Shown: in pieces, positions 32,373 to 40,748 of the stretch
Position numbering within the stretch: the first letter of the stretch is position 1
How the letters are laid out: each line of letters begins with the position of its first letter
NCBI GenBank assembly: GCA_910578515.1
Contig: CAJTQR010000004.1
Span: 417,528-481,527 of the forward strand
DNA length: 64,000 bases
Direction: 5' to 3'
From: an uncultured Duncaniella sp.
GTDB lineage: Bacteria; Bacteroidota; Bacteroidia; Bacteroidales; Muribaculaceae
Notes under the pieces: generated by a model
What the model was told of the DNA's origin: nothing
Databases searched by the model: none
What the model saw: only the letters and a program-made list of their open reading frames with translations
Position numbers and translations under genes: made by a program

Positions 32373-34475
32373 TTAATTCCATTTCATAGGATGCTGGATA
32401 GGGCTTGTATCCTTTCCTTTGCCAAACGACAGATTGGTTATGGGGAGAGACTTGGTGCTGAATATGATATGCAAATCGTGAGGAGTCTGCCATATACCTT
32501 CATAGAAATGGTTTCCGTCATACTTTTTCCATGAGCTCCAATAGTCGTTGAACGCTGCATTGTTGGCTGACGAAGCAAACGGAAGCTGTTTTTCCGAGCC
32601 ACCGGAAGTACCTATAAACTCATCCGAGGGGATAAGGTCAGAACGGTCGGTACGCGCAATAGCCACAGCTTTCACCTTTTCCTCATAAGTAAGTTCACCA
32701 CTCCTTTCGGTGCATAGCATCACATAGTTGTGCTGCATACGACCGTCAATACCATCCTGACAACTGTTGCCGCGTCTCACCCAACCCTTGTGGTTATCAT
32801 CATGGAACCGCACGCTCGAAAATCCATCGCAATCGCTGTCATATCCGAGAGCGTAGTACCAATAGTGACCATTGTCAGTCTTTGCCGTGATATACTCATC
32901 CTGATTTGTCTCAAGACAGTAACCGTGCTGAGAGGAATAGAAATGACGGTCGGTAGCCATCATGGGGAAGTAGACATATTTCTTGCCATCGGGACCAACA
33001 CCTACAAAAGATTTCGCATCACCCTTCTTATGTCCGTCAGGACCTATTTTCATCATCACGTCCGCCAAAACCAATGGGTCGTCCTTAATCGGCTCCACCT
33101 TTGAGTCATAGTATTCATCCACATACTTCTCAACGGCTGCTTTGCGGTCCTTGTCAAGTATGAAATCAGAGATTGGGAGCAGACCGCCCTCTCCATCGCT
33201 GTCGAGCGTAGTGTAGCTAACTATCACCCACTTGGAGGGTGCTTCGGTAGAGAATTTGTCTTCCCAGGTAGTTATGTCGGTGTCACCATCGCCCCCGGTT
33301 GCCACTACCATATCAAAATAACCGGTAGCTTCCTGATAATCATAATCGTAGCTTGATACATCCACACTTCCGGAGATATAAGGGCTGTTGTGCTTGCGTT
33401 GATACTGCTGAAGCCACGTGGTAGCCTTGCCGCTCTCTCCCGGAAACTTAAGGGTGATATTGGCTGAAGCATCGCGGCTCACCGAGGTCTCATAGGCATT
33501 CTCACGTCTGCCATACATATAAATATAGTTTCCGCCAAAAGAAGCCTGGGTAATCACATGAGTGCCATAATGGTCAAGAAACTTGAACACACCATCGCGG
33601 TCATTGGAATACTGTTTGTAAGCACCACTCCCGGGATTGTTAAGGGCATCGTTGGCTGTGGCATCGAGCAGAGCGAAAAGCTCACCGGCATCGATGATGT
33701 TGGCAAGCCAGTCGGTATTCATCTTAACCTCCGACATCACTTTTGAGTAATATCCGAGGTAGAACTCATAGCTCGATTTATTTTTTGTACATTTCTCCTG
33801 GCTGAAAGTGCCACCACCCGAGCACGCCTTACCCTTGCCTGCCTTCTGTGCACTAAGTCCGAGACTGACCGAAAGGGAATTCATGGTCTCCTCATAGCGG
33901 GTACCCCCAATCTCAAACTGTACCCCTTTCTGCACGTTATTGACATTGTCGGTCAGATGAGCAGAAATCTGGTCAAATTCAATGATAGGATATGTCACAT
34001 TGCCAAGGTCATCCCAGTACTTCGTGCCGCGACCTATGTTGTAGGCATATTCACCCACATCGGTAGGACCGCTCCCCTTGGGGCGTACAACGAGTTGCAA
34101 ATCCTTCTGCTGCGAGTCATCGAGAGTGTGCAGATGGAGAGTGTATACAGTAGGGGCATCAAGTTCATGAAGAGTTTTCACGTCACAGACAAGACGACGT
34201 GTGGTGTCACTATCAGTGACAATACGGACTCCGAAGGGCATACGCTCGGGAGCATCCACCACAAGATTACGCTTCGAACCGAGCGTGAACGAAAAATCCG
34301 GCAGCTCATCGGCATCTATCAGCAGCACGTTGTGTCCATTGGCTATGTCCATGGCTCCATTTATAAGAGCAGGAAGCTTGCTATCGTCAATGACCGTTTC
34401 GGGTGAATCATCGGAGCATGATGCCACCAGAGGCAGGAGCAATGGCAGCACCATAAATTTGGAAAGTGATTTCAT
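32373..34475 (-). CDS. Surface lipoprotein with MACPF (perforin-like) domain
   Basis: A 700-residue lipoprotein: signal peptide, Cys20 in LVASC, then SDDSPE, the acidic pattern tied to surface export in Bacteroides. Residues about 30-135 form an extra N-terminal beta domain. A MACPF domain follows (about 140-440) with the exact family signature Y-G-T-H-V-x6-G-G at 303-315 (YGTHVITQASFGG) and flanking stretches that could form the membrane-inserting hairpins. The last 230 residues form a C-terminal domain with three cysteines that I cannot place. MACPF proteins insert into membranes as ring-shaped pores; in Bacteroides the BSAP proteins of this family kill related strains. That role here is inference. 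The gene has its own -7 box and terminator and is divergent from an AraC-type membrane regulator. Confidence 0.9.
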   Translation of the reverse strand: MKSLSKFMVLPLLLPLVASCSDDSPETVIDDSKLPALINGAMDIANGHNVLLIDADELPDFSFTLGSKRNLVVDAPERMPFGVRIVTDSDTTRRLVCDVKTLHELDAPTVYTLHLHTLDDSQQKDLQLVVRPKGSGPTDVGEYAYNIGRGTKYWDDLGNVTYPIIEFDQISAHLTDNVNNVQKGVQFEIGGTRYEETMNSLSVSLGLSAQKAGKGKACSGGGTFSQEKCTKNKSSYEFYLGYYSKVMSEVKMNTDWLANIIDAGELFALLDATANDALNNPGSGAYKQYSNDRDGVFKFLDHYGTHVITQASFGGNYIYMYGRRENAYETSVSRDASANITLKFPGESGKATTWLQQYQRKHNSPYISGSVDVSSYDYDYQEATGYFDMVVATGGDGDTDITTWEDKFSTEAPSKWVIVSYTTLDSDGEGGLLPISDFILDKDRKAAVEKYVDEYYDSKVEPIKDDPLVLADVMMKIGPDGHKKGDAKSFVGVGPDGKKYVYFPMMATDRHFYSSQHGYCLETNQDEYITAKTDNGHYWYYALGYDSDCDGFSSVRFHDDNHKGWVRRGNSCQDGIDGRMQHNYVMLCTERSGELTYEEKVKAVAIARTDRSDLIPSDEFIGTSGGSEKQLPFASSANNAAFNDYWSSWKKYDGNHFYEGIWQTPHDLHIIFSTKSLPITNLSFGKGKDTSPIQHPMKWN

Positions 34476-34542
34476 GAATGGTTATTATTTTTGGTCTTAT
34501 TTTAGTAATCGCATGTAACATAAAGCCACAATATAAACGGCA

Positions 34543-34550
34543 CAAAGCTA
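34543..34550 (-). promoter_or_regulatory. Predicted -7 box of the MACPF gene
   Basis: Minus-strand TAGCTTTG, 67 bases before the ATG. No -33 TTG is found at 19-21 bases, which fits a promoter that needs an activator. The rest of the 236-base divergent region is AT-rich. Confidence 0.5.
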
Positions 34551-34668
34551 TATATAATTGATATTACGGACGTTATAAAAATGTAAATTGACGTATTTAC
34601 AACAAGTATTTTCCGAAGTCGCCACGAATTGTCGCATCCCCTCATCCCTGATTCAACTGTTTTTTGTG

Positions 34669-34676
34669 TAATTTTG
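34669..34676 (+). promoter_or_regulatory. Predicted -7 box of the AraC-type regulator
   Basis: TAATTTTG, 35 bases before the ATG at 34712. It falls inside the longer open frame that begins with TTG at 34664, so that upstream start cannot be the real one. Confidence 0.6.
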
Positions 34677-34711
34677 TCTACACAAACACTAACCTGTCAC
34701 TACCTCTCCTC

Positions 34712-35821
34712 ATGCTGCTGATGATTACTGATATTTACCACGATGTAATACTGTCAGGCTGGGTCACTGCCGCCATATTGGGAGTATGTCTCCTCCTATG
34801 TCGTGTACCTTCCCGCCCGATATATATGGCTTACATACGTTCGCGCAGAATACTTGGAGGAGCCTACCTCATATTCGGTATTTCTATCGCGCAGTTTACA
34901 TTTTTCGACCTTCGTTCCACAGCCCCATATATCGCCATAGCCCTTCCTCTGTCATATTACTATCTGGAGGGGATACTGTTCGGCATGTCGTTCTGTTCGC
35001 TCCTCGACCGCAAATACATCTCCCGACGACAGATTATCACTGATTTCAGCCGCTACGGTGTGTTTCTGATAATAGTATGGAGCGGAGCAATGATAGCCGA
35101 GGGGCAGCTACGCACGTGGTTGCTGATAGCCGGAGCGACATGGTTTTTCTTAGCTGCAAGCGGTATAGCGCTGCGGTTCCTACGCATCTACCGTCGCTCG
35201 GTAAGCAAACTCAACGATTATTATTCGGATAATACCGAGGCCTTTGTGAAATGGCTCTACAAAAGCACTCATGGCATTATCTTCCTTGGGCTCAGCGGCG
35301 CAGTGATGTCGTTTGCCCCTCAATGGGGGAACGCCATATTCATGTTCTGCGGTATTATAATGTTTATATACATTTATATATCCATGCAGAACTATATCCT
35401 GAATTATGAAGAAATCGAAGCAGCTGTACTTGCCGATGAAAATGAGGACGACCGGAACACCACAGCTGCACAGGCAGTAAAAGGTGACCTTCCTGCTGCT
35501 ATAAGGGAATGGGTGAATGCCGGCGGCTACCTACAGCCGGGCATATCGCTGGAGGATTTGACTTCGGCGGTTGGCTCAAACAGGTCGTATGTGTCGGCAC
35601 ATATCAACAGCACCTATAATTGCAACTTCCGCGAATGGATTAACTCGCTGAGGATGGAGCATGCCAAAAAGATGCTTGAGAGCCCTCAGGATATGACTAT
35701 CGAGCGTATCGCTACGGCGTCGGGATTCTCAACCTCCGCCTACTTCTGCCGACAATTTCTAAAACGCGAAGGACTCACCCCAACCCAATGGCGCGAAAAC
35801 AACAAAAAGCATTCCTCCTAA
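34712..35821 (+). CDS. Membrane-anchored AraC-family transcription regulator
   Basis: A 369-residue protein with about seven hydrophobic segments in its first 235 residues and an AraC/XylS DNA-binding domain at about 265-365. The two helix-turn-helix units show as ISLEDLTSAVGSNRSYVSAHINSTY and MTIERIATASGFSTSAYFCRQFLKREGLTPTQWR, the second being the conserved AraC signature. Start 34712 follows the -7 box and avoids the promoter-overlapping start. Such membrane AraC proteins are frequent in Bacteroidota and are thought to sense envelope or extracellular cues. Divergent placement makes the MACPF gene its most likely target, by inference. Confidence 0.9.
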   Translation: MLLMITDIYHDVILSGWVTAAILGVCLLLCRVPSRPIYMAYIRSRRILGGAYLIFGISIAQFTFFDLRSTAPYIAIALPLSYYYLEGILFGMSFCSLLDRKYISRRQIITDFSRYGVFLIIVWSGAMIAEGQLRTWLLIAGATWFFLAASGIALRFLRIYRRSVSKLNDYYSDNTEAFVKWLYKSTHGIIFLGLSGAVMSFAPQWGNAIFMFCGIIMFIYIYISMQNYILNYEEIEAAVLADENEDDRNTTAAQAVKGDLPAAIREWVNAGGYLQPGISLEDLTSAVGSNRSYVSAHINSTYNCNFREWINSLRMEHAKKMLESPQDMTIERIATASGFSTSAYFCRQFLKREGLTPTQWRENNKKHSS

Positions 35822-35919
35822 AAAATCTGATAGCATGAAAATAACTATAGCGGATGCGACAGCTCTTAGCTGTGTGTTTAGTTTTTCACTTGGATTGCAG
35901 GAATTCGGAGAATTTTTGT

Positions 35920-35927
35920 TAAATTTG
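35920..35927 (+). promoter_or_regulatory. Predicted -7 box of the gldE operon
   Basis: TAAATTTG, 31 bases before the ATG at 35959; a TTG occurs 22 bases upstream, slightly wide. Confidence 0.55.
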
Positions 35928-35958
35928 CAGAGTTATTGCGGCTGGTAGATATGCCGCC

Positions 35959-37359
35959 ATGTGTAATTTATACTTAATAGACTTGGATACAGACCCTTTA
36001 CCAGCCACCGAGGCAGTGGCGGACCTCATCCTTAATTTCGTAAACAATCCCCTTCTTGACGTGATGACAATGGGAGGCAGTCAGATTGTAGCCCTTGCGC
36101 TCGCTCTGCTTGCCTTAGTGCTGTCAGGCTTTGTATCAGGAAGCGAAATTGCTTATTTCTCCCTCACACCAACCCAATGTGAGGAACTTGAAGAGACACC
36201 GAAAGGTGAACGTGTGCTGGCACTTTTAGAGAAACCAGAGCGGTTACTCGCCACCATACTTATAGCCAACAACCTGGTCAATGTAACCATAGTGGTGCTC
36301 TGTAACTTTGCTCTCGGACCAATTTTCTCAGGCATGAGTGCCTTGTGGAGCTTCATATTACAGACGGTGCTCCTGACCTTCCTAATCCTGCTTTTCGGCG
36401 AAATACTTCCAAAACTCTACGCAAATTCCAACAATCTGGGATGGGCCAAGATGGCTGAGGGAACACTCAACATGTTTGTGAGAATGTTCTATCCCCTCTC
36501 GTCAGTGCTGGTGAAGAGTAGTGGCATAGTAAACAAAGTGGTGACTAAAAAAGAAGCCACAGTTACTGCCGATGACCTCTCACAGGCATTGGAAATAGCC
36601 GATGTCGGCAATAACGACAACAAGGATATGCTTGAAGGTATCCTCAAGTTCGGCGACACTACCGCATCGGAGGTAATGACCCCTCGTGTGGATGTGACCG
36701 GGCTGGATGTTGAGTCAACCTTCGATGAGGTCATGAAAGTGGTGATTGAGAGCGGTTTCGCCCGTCTTCCAGTCTATAAGGACTCAATGGACAACATACA
36801 AGGCGTGCTCTACTCTCGCGACCTTCTCCCCTATGTCGGTGGTAAGACCGGCGATGGATTCGCATGGCAGACATTGATGCGCGAGCCCTACTATGTACCT
36901 GAGTCACGCATGATTGACGACCTCTTAGAGGACTTCCGCTCACGTCGTGTGCATCTCGCCATAGTGGTGGATGAGTTCGGTGGTACTCAAGGCATTGTCA
37001 CTCTCGAAGATGTGCTTGAAGAGATAGTTGGCGATATCGATGATGAATATGACGTAGAGGAGAAAACATACCGTAAACTCCCCGACGATACATATATATT
37101 TGAAGGCAAGACTCTTCTCAATGATTTCTTCCGTGTAACCGACACTGAAGAAGAGGAATTTGCCGAAGTCACCGAGGACTGCGAGACACTTGCCGGCATG
37201 CTTCTTGCCATTAAAGGTGACTTCCCGAAGGAGAAAGAATCGATAGTCTACGGTCGATGCCGATTCCTCGTGCTTTCAATACAGCAACACCGCATAGTCA
37301 ACGTGCGTGTGAAGGTAATGCCCGAGGTACAGCCCGACCAGATGAAACAACAGTCCTAA
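35959..37359 (+). CDS. gldE: GldE/CorC-type membrane protein with CBS domains
   Basis: A 466-residue protein of the HlyC/CorC (CNNM) family in the form called GldE in Bacteroidota. A DUF21 membrane domain (about 40-200, with SGFVSGSEIAYFSLTPTQ) is followed by a CBS pair (about 225-350, SEVMTPRVDVTGLD and RRVHLAIVVDEFGGTQGIVTLEDVLEEIVGDI) and a CorC C-terminal domain. GldE supports gliding and secretion in flavobacteria; relatives transport or sense Mg2+ and Co2+. The next gene, 17 bases on, is a GldD-like lipoprotein, which confirms the assignment. Whether it has any motility role in this organism is doubtful, as no other gld genes are in view. Confidence 0.9.
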   Translation: MCNLYLIDLDTDPLPATEAVADLILNFVNNPLLDVMTMGGSQIVALALALLALVLSGFVSGSEIAYFSLTPTQCEELEETPKGERVLALLEKPERLLATILIANNLVNVTIVVLCNFALGPIFSGMSALWSFILQTVLLTFLILLFGEILPKLYANSNNLGWAKMAEGTLNMFVRMFYPLSSVLVKSSGIVNKVVTKKEATVTADDLSQALEIADVGNNDNKDMLEGILKFGDTTASEVMTPRVDVTGLDVESTFDEVMKVVIESGFARLPVYKDSMDNIQGVLYSRDLLPYVGGKTGDGFAWQTLMREPYYVPESRMIDDLLEDFRSRRVHLAIVVDEFGGTQGIVTLEDVLEEIVGDIDDEYDVEEKTYRKLPDDTYIFEGKTLLNDFFRVTDTEEEEFAEVTEDCETLAGMLLAIKGDFPKEKESIVYGRCRFLVLSIQQHRIVNVRVKVMPEVQPDQMKQQS

Positions 37360-37376
37360 TCCGGGGAAATCACACC

Positions 37377-37973
37377 GTGAAAGGTCTAAGCAAGGTTACC
37401 ACAGCAGCGACGCTTCTGGCAGCAATAGCCTTGGGGGGATGTGCCAACCATACTGAGCATTCTGTGCCGAAACCCCAGGCATACCACCGCATACAGCTCC
37501 CTGATTCAGTTTTCCGCGCTATCAGTCTCCTCAACGTGACTCTTCTTCTAAACTCAGAGGCACAGGTAGATACCAGCACTCACACAGATGGTGAATGGAT
37601 TGATGTAAGCTACCCACAGTTTCCAGGAGCGCACATGTACCTTACCCTTACTTCCACAACTCCCCATGAGCTATCCGCGCTCATAGCCAACCGCGAGGAG
37701 AGAGTAAAGCTCGATATCGGAAACTCCACCACAGAGCTGACCGAACTGACCTCGGAGGGTGAATGGAAATGCCGCCTCTTCCTGAACAGGCATTCCGTAA
37801 CCACCCCTGTGCATGTACTTGCCATAAACCCTGCACGCACACGCCTGCTCTCAGGCTCACTCCACATAGGCACCTCGGCAAACCACCATGTCACTCCCGA
37901 TTCAATAGCACCGATAGTAGAGACTTGCGCAAGAGACCTTCTCACCACCCTGAAACAGATATCCGAGCAATGA
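37377..37973 (+). CDS. gldD: GldD-like lipoprotein
   Basis: A 198-residue lipoprotein starting at GTG 37377; an upstream ATG in frame (37257) would run through the gldE gene and hide the signal peptide. From GTG the order is basic N-terminus (KGLSK), hydrophobic core and lipobox LGGC (Cys20). The mature part begins PKPQAYHRIQLPD, as GldD proteins begin with a proline-rich P-PRGY-RI-LP stretch, and contains WIDVSYPQFPGAHMYLTL, the family's conserved YP-F-A strand. GldD is required for gliding and type IX secretion in flavobacteria; its role in non-gliding gut Bacteroidales is unknown. The stop overlaps the start of the next gene by four bases. Confidence 0.82.
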   Translation: MKGLSKVTTAATLLAAIALGGCANHTEHSVPKPQAYHRIQLPDSVFRAISLLNVTLLLNSEAQVDTSTHTDGEWIDVSYPQFPGAHMYLTLTSTTPHELSALIANREERVKLDIGNSTTELTELTSEGEWKCRLFLNRHSVTTPVHVLAINPARTRLLSGSLHIGTSANHHVTPDSIAPIVETCARDLLTTLKQISEQ

Positions 37974-38509
37974 CACATCCTTATCTCCTATTCACTACTG
38001 AAATCTCCGGCGACACATCAATCAGTCGTCGGGAGCGCGAGCATACAGCCGTCAACTCACTGCTGCGCGAAGCTTTCGGGAGGGATATTGAGGTAGCTCA
38101 TACACAGGATGGTGCCCCATACTTAGAAGCGCATCCCGACACACACATCTCCATCTCCCACGGAATTGACACCTGTGTCCTTGCCGTGAGCAGCGAACCT
38201 ATCGGAGTAGATATTGAGACAGCACGAGAGCAACTGAAACGGGTGGCACATAAATTCCTCACCCCTCAAGAACATGCCAGATGGTCGACACTTGCCGATG
38301 AAACCGAAGGAATGCTATTTCTGCTGATGGCATGGACCGCGAAAGAGGCCGTGTTCAAGGCAGCCCTTACCCCAGGTTTGGTACTCTCGGAAATCGCTAT
38401 CGATTCTGATTTCACCACAGCTGAATCCCGAGGCAAGCACTACACACTCACCTATCCCACCGTCTCATCCCGGAGAGCAATTGCCATAGCATTTCCTACC
38501 GGTATTTGA
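37970..38509 (+). CDS. 4'-phosphopantetheinyl transferase (Sfp type)
   Basis: A 179-residue enzyme that moves the phosphopantetheine arm from CoA onto carrier proteins. ATG 37970 overlaps the gldD stop (ATGA) and begins MTHPYLLFTT; a longer frame from 37763 is an overlap artefact. The family motifs GVDIE (IGVDIETAREQ, Mg2+ site) and W-x-KEA (AWTAKEAVFKA) are present, with an upstream SISHG motif. The length is short for Sfp (about 225) but usual for Bacteroidota. It may serve AcpP, whose gene is in this window, or another carrier. It closes the gldE-gldD unit. Confidence 0.9.
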   Translation: MTHPYLLFTTEISGDTSISRREREHTAVNSLLREAFGRDIEVAHTQDGAPYLEAHPDTHISISHGIDTCVLAVSSEPIGVDIETAREQLKRVAHKFLTPQEHARWSTLADETEGMLFLLMAWTAKEAVFKAALTPGLVLSEIAIDSDFTTAESRGKHYTLTYPTVSSRRAIAIAFPTGI

Positions 38510-38538
38510 GCACACATTCAAATCGAGTGAAAACTGTA

Positions 38539-38546
38539 TAAATTTG
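38539..38546 (+). promoter_or_regulatory. Predicted -7 box of the fimbrillin operon, with leader hairpin
   Basis: TAAATTTG, 40 bases before the ATG at 38587. The leader has an imperfect 8-bp stem (38550-38573: AACAT-T-CCC with GGGATGTT). No flanking inverted repeats of the kind that mark invertible promoters were seen. Confidence 0.55.
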
Positions 38547-38586
38547 GGGAACATTCCCACCGTGAGGGATGTTGTAACTATGAATT

Positions 38587-39657
38587 ATGCTACATTCACG
38601 GTTTCGACATATCAGATTGCGGATGCTTCCCGTCCTATTGTCATTTTTCGGGTTCACCTCCTGTCTGCTCCATTTCGGAGAAGACTGTTGCGGTTGTGAC
38701 TGCGAGGATGAACCGTCAAGATGGTATACCGCGATTGTGGATGCCCGCTACGACACCGAATGGTTTCTCCCTATCACACCGCGCCTCTCATGGCAGGACG
38801 ACACGGCAGCCTACGGTGTGGAGTTCAGCAAGCTCCGACCTCAGATACCGGAAGGGTTACGTATAATCTCCTATCCTGACGAGGGTGGAGAGTACCGCTC
38901 ATTCAACCTACCGGCCCACGGTGGTGACATCAACCTCCATGCCCTATCCTCCCACCTGCTATTTTACAACAACGATACAGAATACATAATAATTGACCCT
39001 AAAGCGGGTTTTGACGCCACAATTGCCACAACACGACGCCAGAACGGTGGCAACTATAAGGGCAATCCAAAGGTGGGCACCGTGGACAATCCACAGCCTA
39101 TCTATTCACAGCCCGACATGCTTTTCCGCACATCTCTGAGCGACTACAACGCCGACGGTCCCGATTCGCTGCGGGTAATTAACGTAACCCTGCAGCCCGC
39201 AGTGTTCAGCTATGTAGTGCATTTCCAGTTCACTTCAGGACTGGAATATGTATCCTCGGCACGCGGTGCCATCACCGGTATGGCAAGCGGTGTCAATCTT
39301 AGCACAGGCGACTTGGTTGACGACACGGTGACACTACTCTACGACTGCGAGAAGGAGGATGACGGAATGACCGGTGTGGTAAAATCATTCGGTCTACCCG
39401 GTTATACTCATGAGGGGGAACCAATAGCCCCGGACAGACGTTATGGTATTACATTACAGACATATCTTACTAATGGTAAACTCCTGACATTCGACTTCGA
39501 TGTGACTCCGCAAATGATGTTACAGCCATACGGTGGCGTGGTGATGGTAGCCGGAATTGAAATCACCGATACCGATGGAAAGCCGAGCGGAGGTAACGGA
39601 GCATTCGATGTGGATGTGGACCCTTGGGGTCCATCCGAAGATATCGACATCATGTAA
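38587..39657 (+). CDS. DUF5119-like lipoprotein, head of the fimbrillin operon
   Basis: A 356-residue lipoprotein with lipobox FTSC; an internal ATG at 38623 would give a shorter, equally good signal peptide. The mature chain opens with an unusual cysteine cluster (CLLHFGEDCCGCDCED). The rest is a beta-rich protein with a mid-protein DPKAGFDATI and a C-terminal segment ending PWGPSEDIDIM. It resembles DUF5119 proteins, which sit next to fimbrillin genes in Bacteroidota and may act as the anchor or accessory subunit, like FimB/Mfa2. The function is inferred. It leads three fimbrillin-like genes on the same strand. Confidence 0.72.
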   Translation: MLHSRFRHIRLRMLPVLLSFFGFTSCLLHFGEDCCGCDCEDEPSRWYTAIVDARYDTEWFLPITPRLSWQDDTAAYGVEFSKLRPQIPEGLRIISYPDEGGEYRSFNLPAHGGDINLHALSSHLLFYNNDTEYIIIDPKAGFDATIATTRRQNGGNYKGNPKVGTVDNPQPIYSQPDMLFRTSLSDYNADGPDSLRVINVTLQPAVFSYVVHFQFTSGLEYVSSARGAITGMASGVNLSTGDLVDDTVTLLYDCEKEDDGMTGVVKSFGLPGYTHEGEPIAPDRRYGITLQTYLTNGKLLTFDFDVTPQMMLQPYGGVVMVAGIEITDTDGKPSGGNGAFDVDVDPWGPSEDIDIM

Positions 39658-39719
39658 CCAAACAAATGTTTCGACTCTAAGATATCCTACAAAACTAACA
39701 ATTAAAAACATACACTACT

Positions 39720-40709
39720 ATGAAAAGTATTTATCCTATCGCGATGCTTGCATTGGCGGCTTCATTCACAGCGTGCAGCAACGACGACAATGACAATCCT
39801 TACGTAAAAGGTGATACGGACACGATGATTTCATTCGCCAATCCGTTTATCAACAATTCAGTAAAGGGTCAGCGTGCGGCAACACCTACTACTAAGGAAA
39901 ATCTTGATGCATTCAAGGTATGGGGATTCGTGATTGACCCGGGTTCCGTTGTATTCGATGGCGCTAATGTGACAAGAGATGGCAATGATTGGAAAATAGA
40001 CCAGACCGAATATTGGTATCTCGGCAAACCATACTACTTCACCGCAATTGCAGGAGATGCAGACAACTACATCTTTACACCGCTGACAAGCGCCGCTCCT
40101 GCACCATATCAGGGAGGCGGCACACTTAAGTTCGACAACGCCAAGGCGGAAGGTGAAGATGACTTGATTTACGCATTTGAGAACATACAATATGACGATA
40201 CCGCAGCTGTCAAACCTGTTCCCTTGACATTCAGCCACTTGCTTTCACAGGTTGTATTCGAATTCAAAAATCAAATGACGGCTAACACATCTCTTGTAAT
40301 CAAAAATCTAAAGATGCAGGATGTGCCAGCAAGTGGAACTATCGAATTCTATGGCACCAACGAATGGGTTGCTTCAGCTGTTGATAACTTCACTATTGAG
40401 GATATCGACACAGACTTAAAATTCGCATTCAATCATAGTGTCATCTCTGAACCATCTTATATAATCCCTGAAACGGCATCCTACGGTATCGAATTTGATG
40501 TTGATGTTTATAACGCCGATAATCTTATGGCAACTTATCATCATAGCCTTTCCATTCCTCCGACTACATTTGTGAAAGGGAACAGTTACAAATTCGTAGC
40601 CACACTCCAACCCGAAAACATCAACCCCGGACAGCAACTACTCCCGATTGAATTTACTGTACAGGATGTTGAGCAGTGGATTGAGAATGATGAAGTCAAT
40701 ATCAACTAA
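39720..40709 (+). CDS. Fimbrillin-like lipoprotein 1
   Basis: A 329-residue lipoprotein (FTAC, then SNDDNDN) of the fimbrillin/Mfa-like family that builds type V pili in Bacteroidales. The family pattern is visible: an N-terminal strand with F-NPFINNSVKGQRAATPT, the NLDAFKVWGFV strand, DWKIDQTEYWYLGKPYYFTAIAG, and the mid-protein VPLTFSHLLSQVVFEFKN, followed by a C-terminal domain with YKFVATL. After processing by an Arg-specific protease, such subunits polymerise by strand exchange; an Arg is present in KGQRAAT. It is the first of three similar but diverged subunits and the closest to the usual shaft size. Confidence 0.88.
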   Translation: MKSIYPIAMLALAASFTACSNDDNDNPYVKGDTDTMISFANPFINNSVKGQRAATPTTKENLDAFKVWGFVIDPGSVVFDGANVTRDGNDWKIDQTEYWYLGKPYYFTAIAGDADNYIFTPLTSAAPAPYQGGGTLKFDNAKAEGEDDLIYAFENIQYDDTAAVKPVPLTFSHLLSQVVFEFKNQMTANTSLVIKNLKMQDVPASGTIEFYGTNEWVASAVDNFTIEDIDTDLKFAFNHSVISEPSYIIPETASYGIEFDVDVYNADNLMATYHHSLSIPPTTFVKGNSYKFVATLQPENINPGQQLLPIEFTVQDVEQWIENDEVNIN

Positions 40710-40748
40710 CGGCATTCTTATTAATTACAACTCACATACTTCTCCGTG

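Noticed and set aside
34664..34711. Upstream TTG start of the AraC-type regulator
   Set aside because: This stretch contains the -7 box TAATTTTG of the gene itself.
37257..37376. Longer start of the GldD-like gene at ATG 37257
   Set aside because: It would overlap the gldE gene out of frame by about 100 bases and bury the lipoprotein signal; GTG 37377 gives a correct signal peptide.
37763..37969. Longer start of the phosphopantetheinyl transferase at ATG 37763
   Set aside because: The added residues overlap gldD, are rich in His, Cys and Pro, and have no counterpart in the family; ATG 37970 gives a tight ATGA junction.
35959..38509. A type IX secretion or gliding locus
   Set aside because: Only gldE and gldD are present, and these persist in many non-gliding Bacteroidota.
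38510..38590. An invertible (phase-variable) promoter for the fimbrillin operon
   Set aside because: No pair of long inverted repeats flanks the -7 box; only a short leader hairpin is present and no invertase gene is near.
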